DNA of 64,000 bases from Streptacidiphilus sp041262525 (GCF_041262525.1 NZ_JBGCCK010000033.1:1-64000), one strand, 5' to 3'; shown: positions 17,207 through 26,414, counted from the stretch's first letter. Made by a program: numbers and translations. The notes: generated by a model from the letters alone, not told the origin.

Positions 17207-17878
17207 ATGGCTGTCACCGACGATGCAATCGACAAGATCAAAGAAATGATCGTCTCCGGCGAGCTTCAGCCCGGGATGCGGCTGCCCAAAGAGGATGTTC
17301 TGGCGCAGCAGCTCGGGCTGTCCCGCAGCTCCCTGCGCGAGGCGATCCGGGCGCTGACGGCGATGAGGATTCTGATCGCGCGACAAGGTGACGGCACCTA
17401 CGTCTCGAGTCTTGAGCCGCATCTGCTGCTGGAGACGCTGTCGTTTGCCTCCGACGTGTCCGAGGGCGCGACCGCCCGGCAACTGCTTCAGGTGCGCCGT
17501 CTGCTCGAACCTCAGGCCGTCGCGCTCGCCGCAGGACAGGCCGAGGCCGCGGATCTCGATGGCCTGCGGGAGATCCTTGACCGCAGCCGGCATACGACCG
17601 ACGCCGAAGAGTTCATCCGACACGACATGGACTTCCACCGCCGGCTGATCGACATCGTCGACAACCCGGTGCTCTCCATGCTGCTCGAAATCCTCTCCAC
17701 GCAGACCCAACGGGTACGCATCCTTCGCGGCACTCAGGTCGGACCTGCCATCCGACAGGTGCACCGAGAGCACGAAATGATCCTGACTGCTCTCCTTGCC
17801 CGGGACGCCGCCCTGGCCGCCTCCGCCGCTGCGATGCACATCGCTGCGGTCGAACAGTGGCTCGACGGAAGCGTGTAG
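17207..17878 (+). CDS. GntR-family regulator, FadR subfamily (FCD domain)
   Basis: 223 residues. The N-terminal winged helix reads AIDKIKEMIVSGELQPGMRL, then LGLSRSSLREAIRALTAMRI and RQGDGTYVSSL. The C-terminal all-helical FCD domain has its metal-binding pattern in HDMDFHRRLIDIV, REHEMILTALL and SAAAMHIAAVEQW. FCD regulators bind small carboxylic or sugar acids and usually repress the adjacent catabolic operon. It is divergent from the nine-gene fucose operon, and matching operator copies lie in the shared 391-base gap. A pathway intermediate such as L-fuconate is a likely effector, by inference. Confidence 0.92.
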   Translation: MAVTDDAIDKIKEMIVSGELQPGMRLPKEDVLAQQLGLSRSSLREAIRALTAMRILIARQGDGTYVSSLEPHLLLETLSFASDVSEGATARQLLQVRRLLEPQAVALAAGQAEAADLDGLREILDRSRHTTDAEEFIRHDMDFHRRLIDIVDNPVLSMLLEILSTQTQRVRILRGTQVGPAIRQVHREHEMILTALLARDAALAASAAAMHIAAVEQWLDGSV

Positions 17879-17898
17879 CGGTTCGGCTGCGCAACGAA

Positions 17899-17924
17899 GG
17901 GGTGGGTCGGCATCGACCCACCCC
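17899..17924. terminator. Bidirectional terminator between regulator and fucosidase genes
   Basis: A perfect 11-base stem (GGGGTGGGTCG paired with CGACCCACCCC) with a GCAT loop lies in the 58-base gap between the converging GntR gene and the transporter operon. Confidence 0.8.
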
Positions 17925-17936
17925 TCCGAATCGTCT

Positions 17937-19256
17937 CTACTCGGCGAGGTCGACGGCGATCACGGTGCACATCGGATCCAGGACCGTGCCACGGGTGTCG
18001 ATGTGGAGTTCGCCGGTCGGGTCGTCGCTCCCGGCGTGGATGTCCTTGAGACGGGGCTGCACGCTCCAGGGCAGGTCGGTCCCGTCGGCGAGCAGGCTGA
18101 CCCGCTCGACCCGGGCCACCGAGAGCCCGCGTACCGTCACCCGCTCGTAGGGGCGGGTCACCAGGTGCAGGTAGAGGCGGGTGCCGCCACCGGGCCGGGT
18201 TCTGCGGGTGGAGGGGCCGTGGAACTGCCACAGCGTCAGGCCCGGTTCGACGCCCTGGACGCTCTCGGCGTTGTGCTCCAGCCAGCCGGCCAGCGCCTCC
18301 AGGCGCTCGACCGCCTGGGGCGGGAACTCTCCGTTGCCGGTCGGGCCGACGTTGAGCAGCAGGTTGCCGCCCATCGAGACGGCCTCGATCAGGGTGTGCA
18401 GCAGCAGCGCGGGGGACTTCCAGGTGTCGTCCTGCGGACGGTGGCCCCAGCTGCTGTTCATCGTGAGGCAGGTCTCCCAGGGCTGCTGCGGGGGGACCAT
18501 GGGCAGCTGCTGCTCCGGGGTGACGAAGTCGCCGTGGCCGAGGCAGCGGTCGTTGACGAGGGCGCGCGGCTGCCGCTCGCGGATGAAGGCGCGGATCTCG
18601 TCGAAGCGCCACTCCTCCTCGGTGTGCTCGAACTCCCCGTCCAGCCAGACGATGTCGATGTCGCCGTAGGCGGTGAGCAGTTCACCGAGCTGTCCGAGCA
18701 TGAAGGCGCGGTAGCGGTCCCACTTGGCCGGGGTGGCCCGCGGATAGCTGCCGACGACGTAGGGCTTGGTGATGGTCTCGTCGGTGTAGCGGGGGTAGTC
18801 CGGATGGTGCCAGTCGACGATCGAGAGGTAGAGGCCGATCCGGAAGCCGCGGGCACGGAAGGCGTCCACGACCTCGCGGGTGACGTCCCGTCCGAACGGG
18901 GCGTGCTTGGTGACCGAGTAGTCGGACAGGCCGGTGTCGAACATGGCGAAGCCGTCGTGGTGCTTGGTGGTGAACACCAGATAGCGCGCGCCCGCGCGCC
19001 AGGCCAACTCGGCCCAGGCGGTCGGGTCGAAGTGCTGCGGGTCGAACGTCGCGGCGTTCTCGAAGTACTCGTTGCAGCCGACCGGCTCGAGTGCGGGCTC
19101 CTGCCGGAGCACGCCGCCTGTCATCTGCCAGGACAGCTCCCAGCCGCGGGTGCTGGCGTGGCCCCAGTGGATGAACACTCCCAGGCCCAGGCCGCGGAAC
19201 CACGAGGCATCCGTGGTGGCGGTGGCGGTGCGATCGGATTCGGCTTGCGTGGTCAT
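17937..19256 (-). CDS. Cytosolic GH29 alpha-L-fucosidase
   Basis: 439 residues without a signal peptide. GH29 markers are the fucose-binding GLGVFIHWGHAST and FTTKHHDGFAMFDT, and the nucleophile Asp in DIDIVWLDGEFEH. The later TMNSSWGH segment and MGGNLLLNVGPTGNGEFP are also typical. A beta-sandwich tail follows. It would release L-fucose from imported fucosylated oligosaccharides. It ends a four-gene operon and its ATG overlaps the permease stop (ATGA), so import and hydrolysis are coupled. Confidence 0.92.
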   Translation of the reverse strand: MTTQAESDRTATATTDASWFRGLGLGVFIHWGHASTRGWELSWQMTGGVLRQEPALEPVGCNEYFENAATFDPQHFDPTAWAELAWRAGARYLVFTTKHHDGFAMFDTGLSDYSVTKHAPFGRDVTREVVDAFRARGFRIGLYLSIVDWHHPDYPRYTDETITKPYVVGSYPRATPAKWDRYRAFMLGQLGELLTAYGDIDIVWLDGEFEHTEEEWRFDEIRAFIRERQPRALVNDRCLGHGDFVTPEQQLPMVPPQQPWETCLTMNSSWGHRPQDDTWKSPALLLHTLIEAVSMGGNLLLNVGPTGNGEFPPQAVERLEALAGWLEHNAESVQGVEPGLTLWQFHGPSTRRTRPGGGTRLYLHLVTRPYERVTVRGLSVARVERVSLLADGTDLPWSVQPRLKDIHAGSDDPTGELHIDTRGTVLDPMCTVIAVDLAE

Positions 19257-20104
19257 TCCTTGACTCCCCCGGCGGTGATGCCCTGCGTGATGAACTTCAG
19301 CCCGACGACGACGATGACGATTGCGGGCACCGCCAGCAGCATCAGTGCAGCGAAGTACTGCGAGGTCTGCAAGGGCGTCGGCGCGAAGGCGCCCTTGATC
19401 GTCTGCACGGCCTGGGCAGCGGTCGTCTGGCTCGCGTCGTTGAGCAGCATGGACGGGAAGAGGAAGTCCTGCACCGACCAGACGACGCACAGCGCGCCGA
19501 GGTTGACCAGGGCCGGCCGGCACAGCGGCAGGAAGACGTGCCGGAAGATCCGGCCGTGTCCGGCGCCGTCGACGCGGGCGGCCTCGATGAGCTCGTTCGG
19601 GATGCCGTCGGCGTAGTTGCGAAGCAGCAGCACCGCGAACGGCAGGGTGAGCACGACCTCGGGCAGGGCCACGCCGACGGGTGAGTTGAACAGGCCCAGG
19701 TTCCCGGTGATCCAGTACACCGGCACCATGATCGCCACCGCCGGTACCGCCAGGAGCAGCAGGCCGGTGTGGTAGATCGTCTCGCGGCCGGGAAAGTCGA
19801 GCTTGGAGAAGGCGTAGGCCGCGAGTGCCGCGATGGTGCAGGTGAGGGTGACCGTGAGCGCGGCGATCAGCAGGCTGTTGCCGAAGGCGCGGATCAGGCT
19901 GACACCGTTGTAGTCGGTGGTGAGCACGGTGAGGTAGTTGCGCAGGCCGCCGTACTGGACGGACTGCCGCAAGGTGCTGACGAGCGGGAAGAGCCACAGG
20001 ACGGCCCCGATGGCGAGGGTCGCGTAGACGATGACGCTGTCGCGGGGCTTCTGCCTGAGCTTGTGCAGCGGGCTGAGCTGCTCGGAGCCGGTGGTTGCGG
20101 ACAT
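19253..20104 (-). CDS. ABC sugar permease, MalG type
   Basis: 283 residues with six transmembrane segments. The EAA loop reads IEAARVDGAGHGRIFRHVFLP, the docking site for an ABC ATPase. Both ends overlap neighbours (ATGA at each end). With the preceding permease and binding protein it forms a CUT1-type importer, probably for fucose or fuco-oligosaccharides. No ATPase gene is present in the locus; a shared MsiK-type ATPase encoded elsewhere would serve, as is common in Streptomyces. Confidence 0.93.
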   Translation of the reverse strand: MSATTGSEQLSPLHKLRQKPRDSVIVYATLAIGAVLWLFPLVSTLRQSVQYGGLRNYLTVLTTDYNGVSLIRAFGNSLLIAALTVTLTCTIAALAAYAFSKLDFPGRETIYHTGLLLLAVPAVAIMVPVYWITGNLGLFNSPVGVALPEVVLTLPFAVLLLRNYADGIPNELIEAARVDGAGHGRIFRHVFLPLCRPALVNLGALCVVWSVQDFLFPSMLLNDASQTTAAQAVQTIKGAFAPTPLQTSQYFAALMLLAVPAIVIVVVGLKFITQGITAGGVKE

Positions 20105-21090
20105 CAGCGCCTCCGCTGGACGAGGACGTTCACGGCGGACACGGCGATGGCCACCACCAGGACGACCAGCGACGCGGCAGACGCGTAGCCGATCTGCCCG
20201 CCGCCGGTCGAGGGGAACATCTGGTCGTAGATGTACGTGCCCGGGATTCCGGTGCGGCCGGCCGGCTGGCTGCCGGTGGAGAAGAAGATCACTTCGAACC
20301 AGCGGAAGCTGCCGAGCAGCACCGAGAGGATCACGGTCTTGTGGGTGCTGCGGAGCATCGGGAACAGGATCATCCGGTACATCTGCCAGGTGCCCGCGCC
20401 GTCGATCATGGCGGCTTCCAGGACTGCGGTGTTCGCGGTGGTCAGGTCCGAGGTGTAGTACATGACCGGCAGGCCGATCAGGTAGGTGAGCAGGATGAAC
20501 ACCGCGACGTAGGCGGAGCCGGTGTTGCCGGTCCAGTCCTGGGCCAGCGCACCGAGCCCGACGGCACGCAGCGTCTGGTTGATCGCGCCGCCGTTGGTCT
20601 GGATGAGCTGTCCGAAGACGGTGGCGAACAGCGACATCGGGATCAGTGAGGGAAGCAGGAAGACGACGAAGAAGAACTTGCGCGCCCGCACCCCGCTGGC
20701 CAGGCTCACGGCCAGGAAGAAGCCGAGGGTCAGCGAGACGGCGATGGAGACGGCTGCGAAGAGCAGGTTGTTGCCGATGTCGCGCCAGAACACCGGGTCG
20801 GTGAGCACGAGTTGGAAGTTGCGAAAGCCGACGTCAGTGGCGCCGGTGAAGGACAGGTCCACGTTCTGGGTGCTGGTCTGCCCCAGGAACACGAAGGCGT
20901 AGAGGTAGTACACCCCGTAGAGCGCGAGCAGCGGAGCGAGGAAGAGCGCGGCGGGCAGGAGCGCGCGTCGCCGCGCACGCGAGCGTGCGGCGGCCGCGCG
21001 GCGGGCCGCGGCCGGGTCGGGGTCCGGCGCCGCCGGGCGCGCCCCTGCGGGGGGCGCACCAGGCGGCGGGGTGTCGAGGTGCGATGTCAC
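20104..21090 (-). CDS. ABC sugar permease, MalF type
   Basis: 328 residues from a GTG overlapping the binding-protein stop. A Pro/Ala/Arg-rich cytoplasmic tail of about 45 residues precedes the first transmembrane helix (LLPAALFLAPLLALYGVYYL). Six helices follow, with an EAA loop in LEAAMIDGAGTWQMYRMILFP. It pairs with the MalG-type permease encoded next. The N-terminal tail is longer than usual but such tails occur in streptomycete sugar permeases. Confidence 0.93.
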   Translation of the reverse strand: MTSHLDTPPPGAPPAGARPAAPDPDPAAARRAAAARSRARRRALLPAALFLAPLLALYGVYYLYAFVFLGQTSTQNVDLSFTGATDVGFRNFQLVLTDPVFWRDIGNNLLFAAVSIAVSLTLGFFLAVSLASGVRARKFFFVVFLLPSLIPMSLFATVFGQLIQTNGGAINQTLRAVGLGALAQDWTGNTGSAYVAVFILLTYLIGLPVMYYTSDLTTANTAVLEAAMIDGAGTWQMYRMILFPMLRSTHKTVILSVLLGSFRWFEVIFFSTGSQPAGRTGIPGTYIYDQMFPSTGGGQIGYASAASLVVLVVAIAVSAVNVLVQRRR

Positions 21091-22451
21091 TGGACCGGGT
21101 ACCGCCCGCTGGCCCAGGCAGACTGCAGGCTGTCCGCGGCGGCCTGCGGGGCGGTGTTGCCGCGGGCGACGTCGAGGAGCGTGTTGTCCAGCACGTTGGT
21201 GGTGAAGGTGGTGGAGTACTGGCCGCGACCGGAGCCGCCCGCACTGATCAGGGCCTGGACGGCCGCGTAGCCGGACTGGGCCTCGGGGGTGGTGAGCACG
21301 GAGGGGTCGACGGCGTAGCCGTTCAAGGAGGGCACCAGCACCAGGTCGGAGGCCCAGGTGCTCACGCCGGCCGGGTCGGTCGTCATGAACTGGATGAACT
21401 TGGCGGCCTGGGCGGCGTACTTGGAGCTCTTCGGGATGGCCAGGCCGCCCTCGGCGAAGGTGCGGGCAGCGGGCTGGCCGCCGTCGACGACCACCGGGAA
21501 GGCGCCGGCGCCGACGTTGCCGACGGTGATGCCGTTGGCCTTGCGGTAGGCGGAGGAGAGCACCGAGCTGTTCCAGGAGCCCTCGACCAGGAAGGCCGCC
21601 TTGCCGGAGTTGAAGGTGTTGTCGGCGTCGGTCTCCTTCAGGCTGAGCGTGCCCTTGTCCAGCGTGCCGTTCTTGAACAGGTTCTGGTAGGCGGTCAGCG
21701 CCTTGACGAGCTGCGGGCTGTTCCAGGCGACCTTGCCGGTGTAGAGCTCGTCGGAGAGCTTGGGGTCGATCTGGTCGGCGACGGTGAAGAACATCTCGTC
21801 CTGCCACCAGGCCTCACCGCTGAAGACCACCGGCGCCACCCCGCCGCCGGCTGCCTTGACCTTCGCCACGTCGGCGGCCAGGTCGGCCTGGGTCTTGGGG
21901 AAGGAGATGCCGAGCTTCGCCAGCACGTCGGCGTTGGAGTAGACGACCGCGCTGCCGATCGAGCCCATCGGGATCGAGTAGAGCGTCTTGTCCTTGGCGA
22001 TGTCCTGGGTCTGCGCCAGCATCGCCGGGTTGATCTTGCTCTTCCAGTCGGCGGGGAGGTTGCCCGCCCAGTCGCCGACCGGGCGCAGCTGGGTGCGCAC
22101 GGTGTTGGTCATCGCCGAGACCTGCACGCCGACCACGTCCAGGGACTGGCCGCTGTTGAGCGCGAGCGGCAGTTCCTTCTGGTAGTCGGTGTTGGAGAAC
22201 TCACGCAGCTTGATGGTGATGTTCGGGTTGGCGGCCTCGAACGCGGCGATCGACTTCTGCAGCGTCGGCTGGGCGGGGAACCAGGTCCAGTAGTTGAGGG
22301 TGACCTTCTGGCCGGCGCCGACTGTCGCCTGCCCGGCGTTGGACGAGCCGCCCACGCCGCCGCTGTTGCCGCACGCGGCCACGGACAGGCTCAGGACCAG
22401 AGCGGTGGCGGCCGCCGCGAGACCGCGGCGGACCTGCGCATCGTTGCGCAT
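21087..22451 (-). CDS. Sugar-binding lipoprotein of ABC importer
   Basis: 454 residues from the ATG at 22451, with GGGAGGG upstream. A lipoprotein signal (VLSLSVAACGNSGG, lipidated Cys in the VAAC box) anchors it outside the membrane. The rest is a CUT1 extracellular binding protein: VTLNYWTWFPAQPTLQKSI, IAAFEAANPNITIKL, then GSWNSSVLSSAYRK and LAIPKSSKYAAQAAKFIQF. It would capture fucose or fucosylated oligosaccharides released by the secreted enzymes. It heads the operon and is divergent from the ROK regulator. Confidence 0.93.
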   Translation of the reverse strand: MRNDAQVRRGLAAAATALVLSLSVAACGNSGGVGGSSNAGQATVGAGQKVTLNYWTWFPAQPTLQKSIAAFEAANPNITIKLREFSNTDYQKELPLALNSGQSLDVVGVQVSAMTNTVRTQLRPVGDWAGNLPADWKSKINPAMLAQTQDIAKDKTLYSIPMGSIGSAVVYSNADVLAKLGISFPKTQADLAADVAKVKAAGGGVAPVVFSGEAWWQDEMFFTVADQIDPKLSDELYTGKVAWNSPQLVKALTAYQNLFKNGTLDKGTLSLKETDADNTFNSGKAAFLVEGSWNSSVLSSAYRKANGITVGNVGAGAFPVVVDGGQPAARTFAEGGLAIPKSSKYAAQAAKFIQFMTTDPAGVSTWASDLVLVPSLNGYAVDPSVLTTPEAQSGYAAVQALISAGGSGRGQYSTTFTTNVLDNTLLDVARGNTAPQAAADSLQSAWASGRYPVQ

Positions 22452-22500
22452 GTGTTCCCTCCCAGAGGGTGGATCAGGGGGGTGGATCGGGGTGGGCCCC

Positions 22501-22560
22501 ATTAATGTCTAGTGCGACGATAAAAACAATCCCCTGTTACGGGCTTGTTAGATTCGTCGC
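22501..22560 (-). promoter_or_regulatory. Importer promoter with candidate ROK operator
   Basis: On the minus strand TTGTTT (22529-22524) and ATTAAT (22506-22501) are 17 bases apart. Within the spacer lies AGTGCGACGA (22511-22520). An inverted GCGACGA half (TCGTCGC, 22554-22560) follows 33 bases away. A nine-of-ten match (AGTGCGACAA on the minus strand) lies at 23836-23845 before the secreted GH29-like genes. The shared word suggests one regulator acts at both promoters. Confidence 0.45.
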
Positions 22561-22620
22561 CTCGAAGCAACATGATCAACAGTCGGCGCGTAGCCCAGCG
22601 CGGAGCGAAGGAGACCTCAC

Positions 22621-23832
22621 GTGGCAGCAGGCCCCGACAAGACCGCGCTCAACGTGCTGCGCCACTTGATCGACCACGGCCCGCTGAGCCGCCCTGACCT
22701 GGGCACGGGCGCCGGCCTGGGCCGCGCCACCACGTCAGCCGTCGTCAACGACCTCATGCGCCGCGGCCTGGTCACCGAGATCGCCACGCCCCCCAAGGGC
22801 CTGCGCGGCCGCCCGGTCACCCTGCTCGACCTGGAGGACGACCGCTTCGCCGTGATCGGCGTCGAGATCGCCTTCGACCGGATCCTGGTCGGCGTCTACA
22901 CGCTGCGCGGCCGCGAACTGCTGCGCGTCGAACGACCCGCCGAGGCCGAGCCGGTCAATCCGCGCGCCCTGCTGCGCCGCGCCGCCATGGTGCTGCACGA
23001 GGCGACGAACGTCGTCGAGCAGGAGGAACGCCTGCTGCTGGGCGTCGGCGTGAGCGTCGCGGGCCTGGTCGACGCCGCCAGCGGCACCATCAAGTACGCA
23101 CCGAGCCTCGGCTGGCGCGACCTCTCGCTCAGCTCCGGCGTCGCCGAGGCGCTCGGCGGCCGGACCCCCGTGCTGATCGACAGCACCGCCAACTTCGCCG
23201 CCCTGGCCGAGCGACGCCACCGTCGACGCGCCGGTGTGACCGAGTCGAGCCTGGTCTACCTGACCGGCACCTACGGCATCAGCGGCGGCATCATCGCAGG
23301 TGGCAGGCCATGGCGCGGCGAGCGCGGGATGGCCGGTGAGCTCGGCCACCTGATCGTGGAGGCGAACGGCCTGCCCTGCGCGTGCGGTCGCCGCGGCTGC
23401 TTCGACACCCGGGCGGGCATGTCCGCCATCCTCGACGAAGCACTCGCGGCGGCCGGGCGAACCCCCGGAAGCAACCACACGCCGGGCAGCCTCTCCGCAC
23501 GGGTCGACCAGGTGGCGGGGCTGGCGCAGTCGGGGGACGCGGGCGTGACCGAGGCGCTGGCCGAGGCCGGACGCTGGGTGGGTCGCGGCGCGGCCCTGGT
23601 CTGCGCCATCCTGGACCCGCACTCCGTGGTCCTGGGCGGCCACTACGCTCGGCTGGCCCCCTGGCTGCTCGCGCCGGCCCGTGAGGCGTTCCGCGAGTCG
23701 CTCCTGCTGCCCGGCAGCGACCGCGAGCAGCTGGAGGTCTCCGCGCTGGGCGCCTGGGCCCCGGCCGAGGGCGCGGCGCTGGCGGTCCTGCTCGCCCACA
23801 CCGACGGGGAGCACGACTTCCCAGCTATTTAA
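22621..23832 (+). CDS. ROK-family transcriptional regulator
   Basis: 403 residues, GTG start behind AAGGAGA. An N-terminal winged helix (LNVLRHLIDHGPLSRPDLGT, GRATTSAVVNDLMRRGLV) precedes a ROK domain. That domain has GVSVAGLVDAASGTIKYAPS, GISGGIIAGG and ELGHLIVEANGLPCACGRRG continuing to GCFD. The CxCGxxGC zinc motif is intact, but the ATP/sugar-kinase pocket seems adapted for regulation. ROK repressors respond to sugars. It is divergent from the importer operon and upstream of the two secreted GH29-like genes, so it probably controls uptake and extracellular degradation. Confidence 0.92.
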   Translation: MAAGPDKTALNVLRHLIDHGPLSRPDLGTGAGLGRATTSAVVNDLMRRGLVTEIATPPKGLRGRPVTLLDLEDDRFAVIGVEIAFDRILVGVYTLRGRELLRVERPAEAEPVNPRALLRRAAMVLHEATNVVEQEERLLLGVGVSVAGLVDAASGTIKYAPSLGWRDLSLSSGVAEALGGRTPVLIDSTANFAALAERRHRRRAGVTESSLVYLTGTYGISGGIIAGGRPWRGERGMAGELGHLIVEANGLPCACGRRGCFDTRAGMSAILDEALAAAGRTPGSNHTPGSLSARVDQVAGLAQSGDAGVTEALAEAGRWVGRGAALVCAILDPHSVVLGGHYARLAPWLLAPAREAFRESLLLPGSDREQLEVSALGAWAPAEGAALAVLLAHTDGEHDFPAI

Positions 23833-23835
23833 ATT

Positions 23836-23888
23836 TTGTCGCACTCCCAGTCATAACTCTTGTTTCGGTTCTGTGAACGGCGTAGGTT
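23836..23888 (+). promoter_or_regulatory. Promoter and operator of the secreted GH29-like pair
   Basis: TTGTTT (23860-23865) and TAGGTT (23883-23888) with a 17-base spacer form a good actinobacterial promoter 148 bases before the gene start. The minus-strand AGTGCGACAA word (23836-23845) lies 14 bases upstream of the -35. It matches the word in the importer promoter. Confidence 0.45.
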
Positions 23889-24035
23889 GCCGCATCAGTC
23901 GGCCCCCGCATCAGAACCCGAGATCCGAGATCCGCCGGACGGACGTGAACGCGTCCACCGGCCCTCCCCCACGACGACCCTGCCCTGAGGGGTCCGCGGA
24001 GCGTGCCGACACCCACCCAGAGCAAGGAGGCTCTC

Positions 24036-26381
24036 GTGCCGCGTTCCCGCATGCCCGCAACTCCGCGCACTCCTGACTCCCCGGTCTCACCTCAGCTCTC
24101 CCGCCGGGGCGCGCTGCGCATGCTCGGCGGCGCGGCGCTCGGCGCGGTGGCGCTCAGCGGCGGCCTCGGCCTCGCGTCCGCCGCCCCGGCCTTCGCGGCC
24201 TCCGGCGTACCGCAGGCCGGGGCGGACCCGGTGGTGATCGACCAGACGGCCACCACGGACAACGTCACCGTGCTGCTCGCCACGGCCGCGGGCCGGATGT
24301 CCGACATGTCGGTCCAGGGCGGCGATTCGCGGAAGAACTTCTACGTCGACACCTTCCTGACCTCCTCCGACTACCTCACCTGGGACGTCCACGTCGCGGC
24401 CGGTGACTCCTACCAGGCGTCACTGCTCCTCGACACCGACGCGGGCGAGACCTTCACCCTCTCGGTGGACGGCACGTCCTCGACCTTCACCTTCACCGCA
24501 CCGGCGGGCTGGAACCGCGTCCTGGTCGGCAACCTCGCGCTGCCAACCGGCACCAGCACGATCCGGCTCACCCGCAACTCGCTCACCCACGACGTCAACG
24601 TGAAGTCGCTCGAACTCATCCGGGCCTCCGAGGTGGCGGCCCGCAACAGCCGGATCGCGGCCGCCCGCGCGGACACGACGTGGTTCAGCCAGGCCGGCTA
24701 CGGCCTCATGTTCCAGTACGGCTCCTGGGGCTACCCGCACAACGTCGGCACAGCCAAGTCGCTCGACCAGCAAGCCGCCGACTTCAATGTCAGCGCCTTC
24801 GTGGACATGGTGAAGGAGACCGGCGCCGGTTACGTCGTCTGGTCGATCAGCTGGTGGGGCTACCACCTGGACGCCGCGCTCTCCTCCCCCGACGCGATCG
24901 TCACCGCCGCGGGCGGGCCCAGCAGCCCCGGGCTCAGCTCGACCCGCGACCTGATCGGCGACGTCGCCACCGCCTGCCAGGCGGCCGGAATCCGCTTCCT
25001 GCTCTACTACCACACCGGTGACGAGGACTCCGCCTGGTGGCCGTACCAGAAGTGGCCCTCCACCTTCGCCACGAACGGCATCGGCGACCGCAGCGCCTTC
25101 TTCGCCAACTGGACGAAGGTCGTCACCGAGATCGGCAACCGCTACGGGAGCAATCTCGACGGCTTCTTCTTCGACGACGGGATGGTGCTCTACTACCCCG
25201 CCGCCTACGAAGCGCTGCAGACGGCAGCGCGCGCCGGGAACGCGAAGCGGCTGGTCTCCTGGAACAACTGGATCCTGCCGACCGTCACTGACTTCCAGGA
25301 CGTCTGGTTCGGTGAGGGGAGCACCGGCGGCGTGCAGACCGGCAGCGCGGGGGTCGGCGGCAACGGCGTCTTCACCTCGGGCCCGTACAAGGGCCTGCTC
25401 CAGCACGGCATGTTCACCATGGACCAGGACTGGGGCGTGCACACCCAGAACGCCGCCATCACCACCGCGTCGAGCATCACGAGCGCCGCCGCCATCGGCT
25501 GGGCCACCAGCGCCGCGAGCCGCAAGGTGCCGATCAGCTTCGACCTGATGATGTACGAGGACGGCACCGTCAACCCCAACGACCTGCGCATCCTCGGCGA
25601 CGTCCGCCAGGCCGTGCGCGGCACCGCGCCGTCCGTGCCCACCGGCACGACGACGGTCAACGACACCGCCACAGGGATCACCTACACCGGCAGCTGGACC
25701 CACGCCACCGGGCGCGGCGCCGGCGACTACGGCGACGACGTCCACTGGACCACGACCAACGGCGACTCCTTCTCCTACAGCTTCACCGGCACCGGAATCG
25801 ACGTCATCGGCCCCAAGAGCAGCATCAGCCAGCACTTCAGCGTCGCCGTCGACGGCGTGACGATCGGCCAGTTCAGCCAGTACGCCGCGACGTACACGCC
25901 GCAGGCCGTCCTCTACGGCGCGCGCCACCTCACCCCCGGCACGCACACGATCACCGTCACCAAGGTCGACGGCGGCTACCTGCAGCTCGACGCGCTGCGC
26001 ACCGTCCCGAACCCGGTGACGGTCAATGACACCGACCCCTCCATCGCCTACTCCGGCAACTGGACCCACTCGACCGGCCGTGGCGCCGGCGACTACGGCG
26101 ACGACGTCCACTGGACCAAGACCAACGGCGACAGCGCCACCATCACCTTCACCGGGACCGGCATCGACGTCATCGCCCCGATGGAATCCGCCGACGGCAC
26201 GTCGAACATCCTGCTCGACGGCGTCCAGGTGGGGACCACCTCGGCCGCATTCAGCGGCTCCTACACCCCGCAGCAGTTCCTCTACCAGGTCCGCGGCCTC
26301 ACGCCGGGTCAGCACACGCTCAAGCTGGTCAAGTCCGGCGGCAGCTACGTCCAGGTCGACGCCTTCCAGATCTGGCCCTGA
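24036..26381 (+). CDS. Tat-exported GH29-like multidomain glycosidase
   Basis: 781 residues from a GTG with AAGGAGG six bases upstream. A Tat signal (SRRGALRMLGGAALG) ends near PAFAA. Residues about 45-205 form a beta-sandwich, 210-540 a barrel resembling GH29, and two repeats of about 105 residues follow (each with YTGSWTHATGRGAGDYGDDV-type starts). The GH29 positions are altered: FQYGSWG replaces FxHWG and SWWGYHLD replaces KHHDG. The expected nucleophile Asp remains in LDGFFFDDGM. Fucosidase activity is therefore uncertain; a related fucosylated or other glycan is possible. The next gene, 33 bases on, is its paralogue. Confidence 0.8.
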   Translation: MPRSRMPATPRTPDSPVSPQLSRRGALRMLGGAALGAVALSGGLGLASAAPAFAASGVPQAGADPVVIDQTATTDNVTVLLATAAGRMSDMSVQGGDSRKNFYVDTFLTSSDYLTWDVHVAAGDSYQASLLLDTDAGETFTLSVDGTSSTFTFTAPAGWNRVLVGNLALPTGTSTIRLTRNSLTHDVNVKSLELIRASEVAARNSRIAAARADTTWFSQAGYGLMFQYGSWGYPHNVGTAKSLDQQAADFNVSAFVDMVKETGAGYVVWSISWWGYHLDAALSSPDAIVTAAGGPSSPGLSSTRDLIGDVATACQAAGIRFLLYYHTGDEDSAWWPYQKWPSTFATNGIGDRSAFFANWTKVVTEIGNRYGSNLDGFFFDDGMVLYYPAAYEALQTAARAGNAKRLVSWNNWILPTVTDFQDVWFGEGSTGGVQTGSAGVGGNGVFTSGPYKGLLQHGMFTMDQDWGVHTQNAAITTASSITSAAAIGWATSAASRKVPISFDLMMYEDGTVNPNDLRILGDVRQAVRGTAPSVPTGTTTVNDTATGITYTGSWTHATGRGAGDYGDDVHWTTTNGDSFSYSFTGTGIDVIGPKSSISQHFSVAVDGVTIGQFSQYAATYTPQAVLYGARHLTPGTHTITVTKVDGGYLQLDALRTVPNPVTVNDTDPSIAYSGNWTHSTGRGAGDYGDDVHWTKTNGDSATITFTGTGIDVIAPMESADGTSNILLDGVQVGTTSAAFSGSYTPQQFLYQVRGLTPGQHTLKLVKSGGSYVQVDAFQIWP

Positions 26382-26414
26382 CCGCACCCAACTCACCATG
26401 ATATGGAGGCCTTT

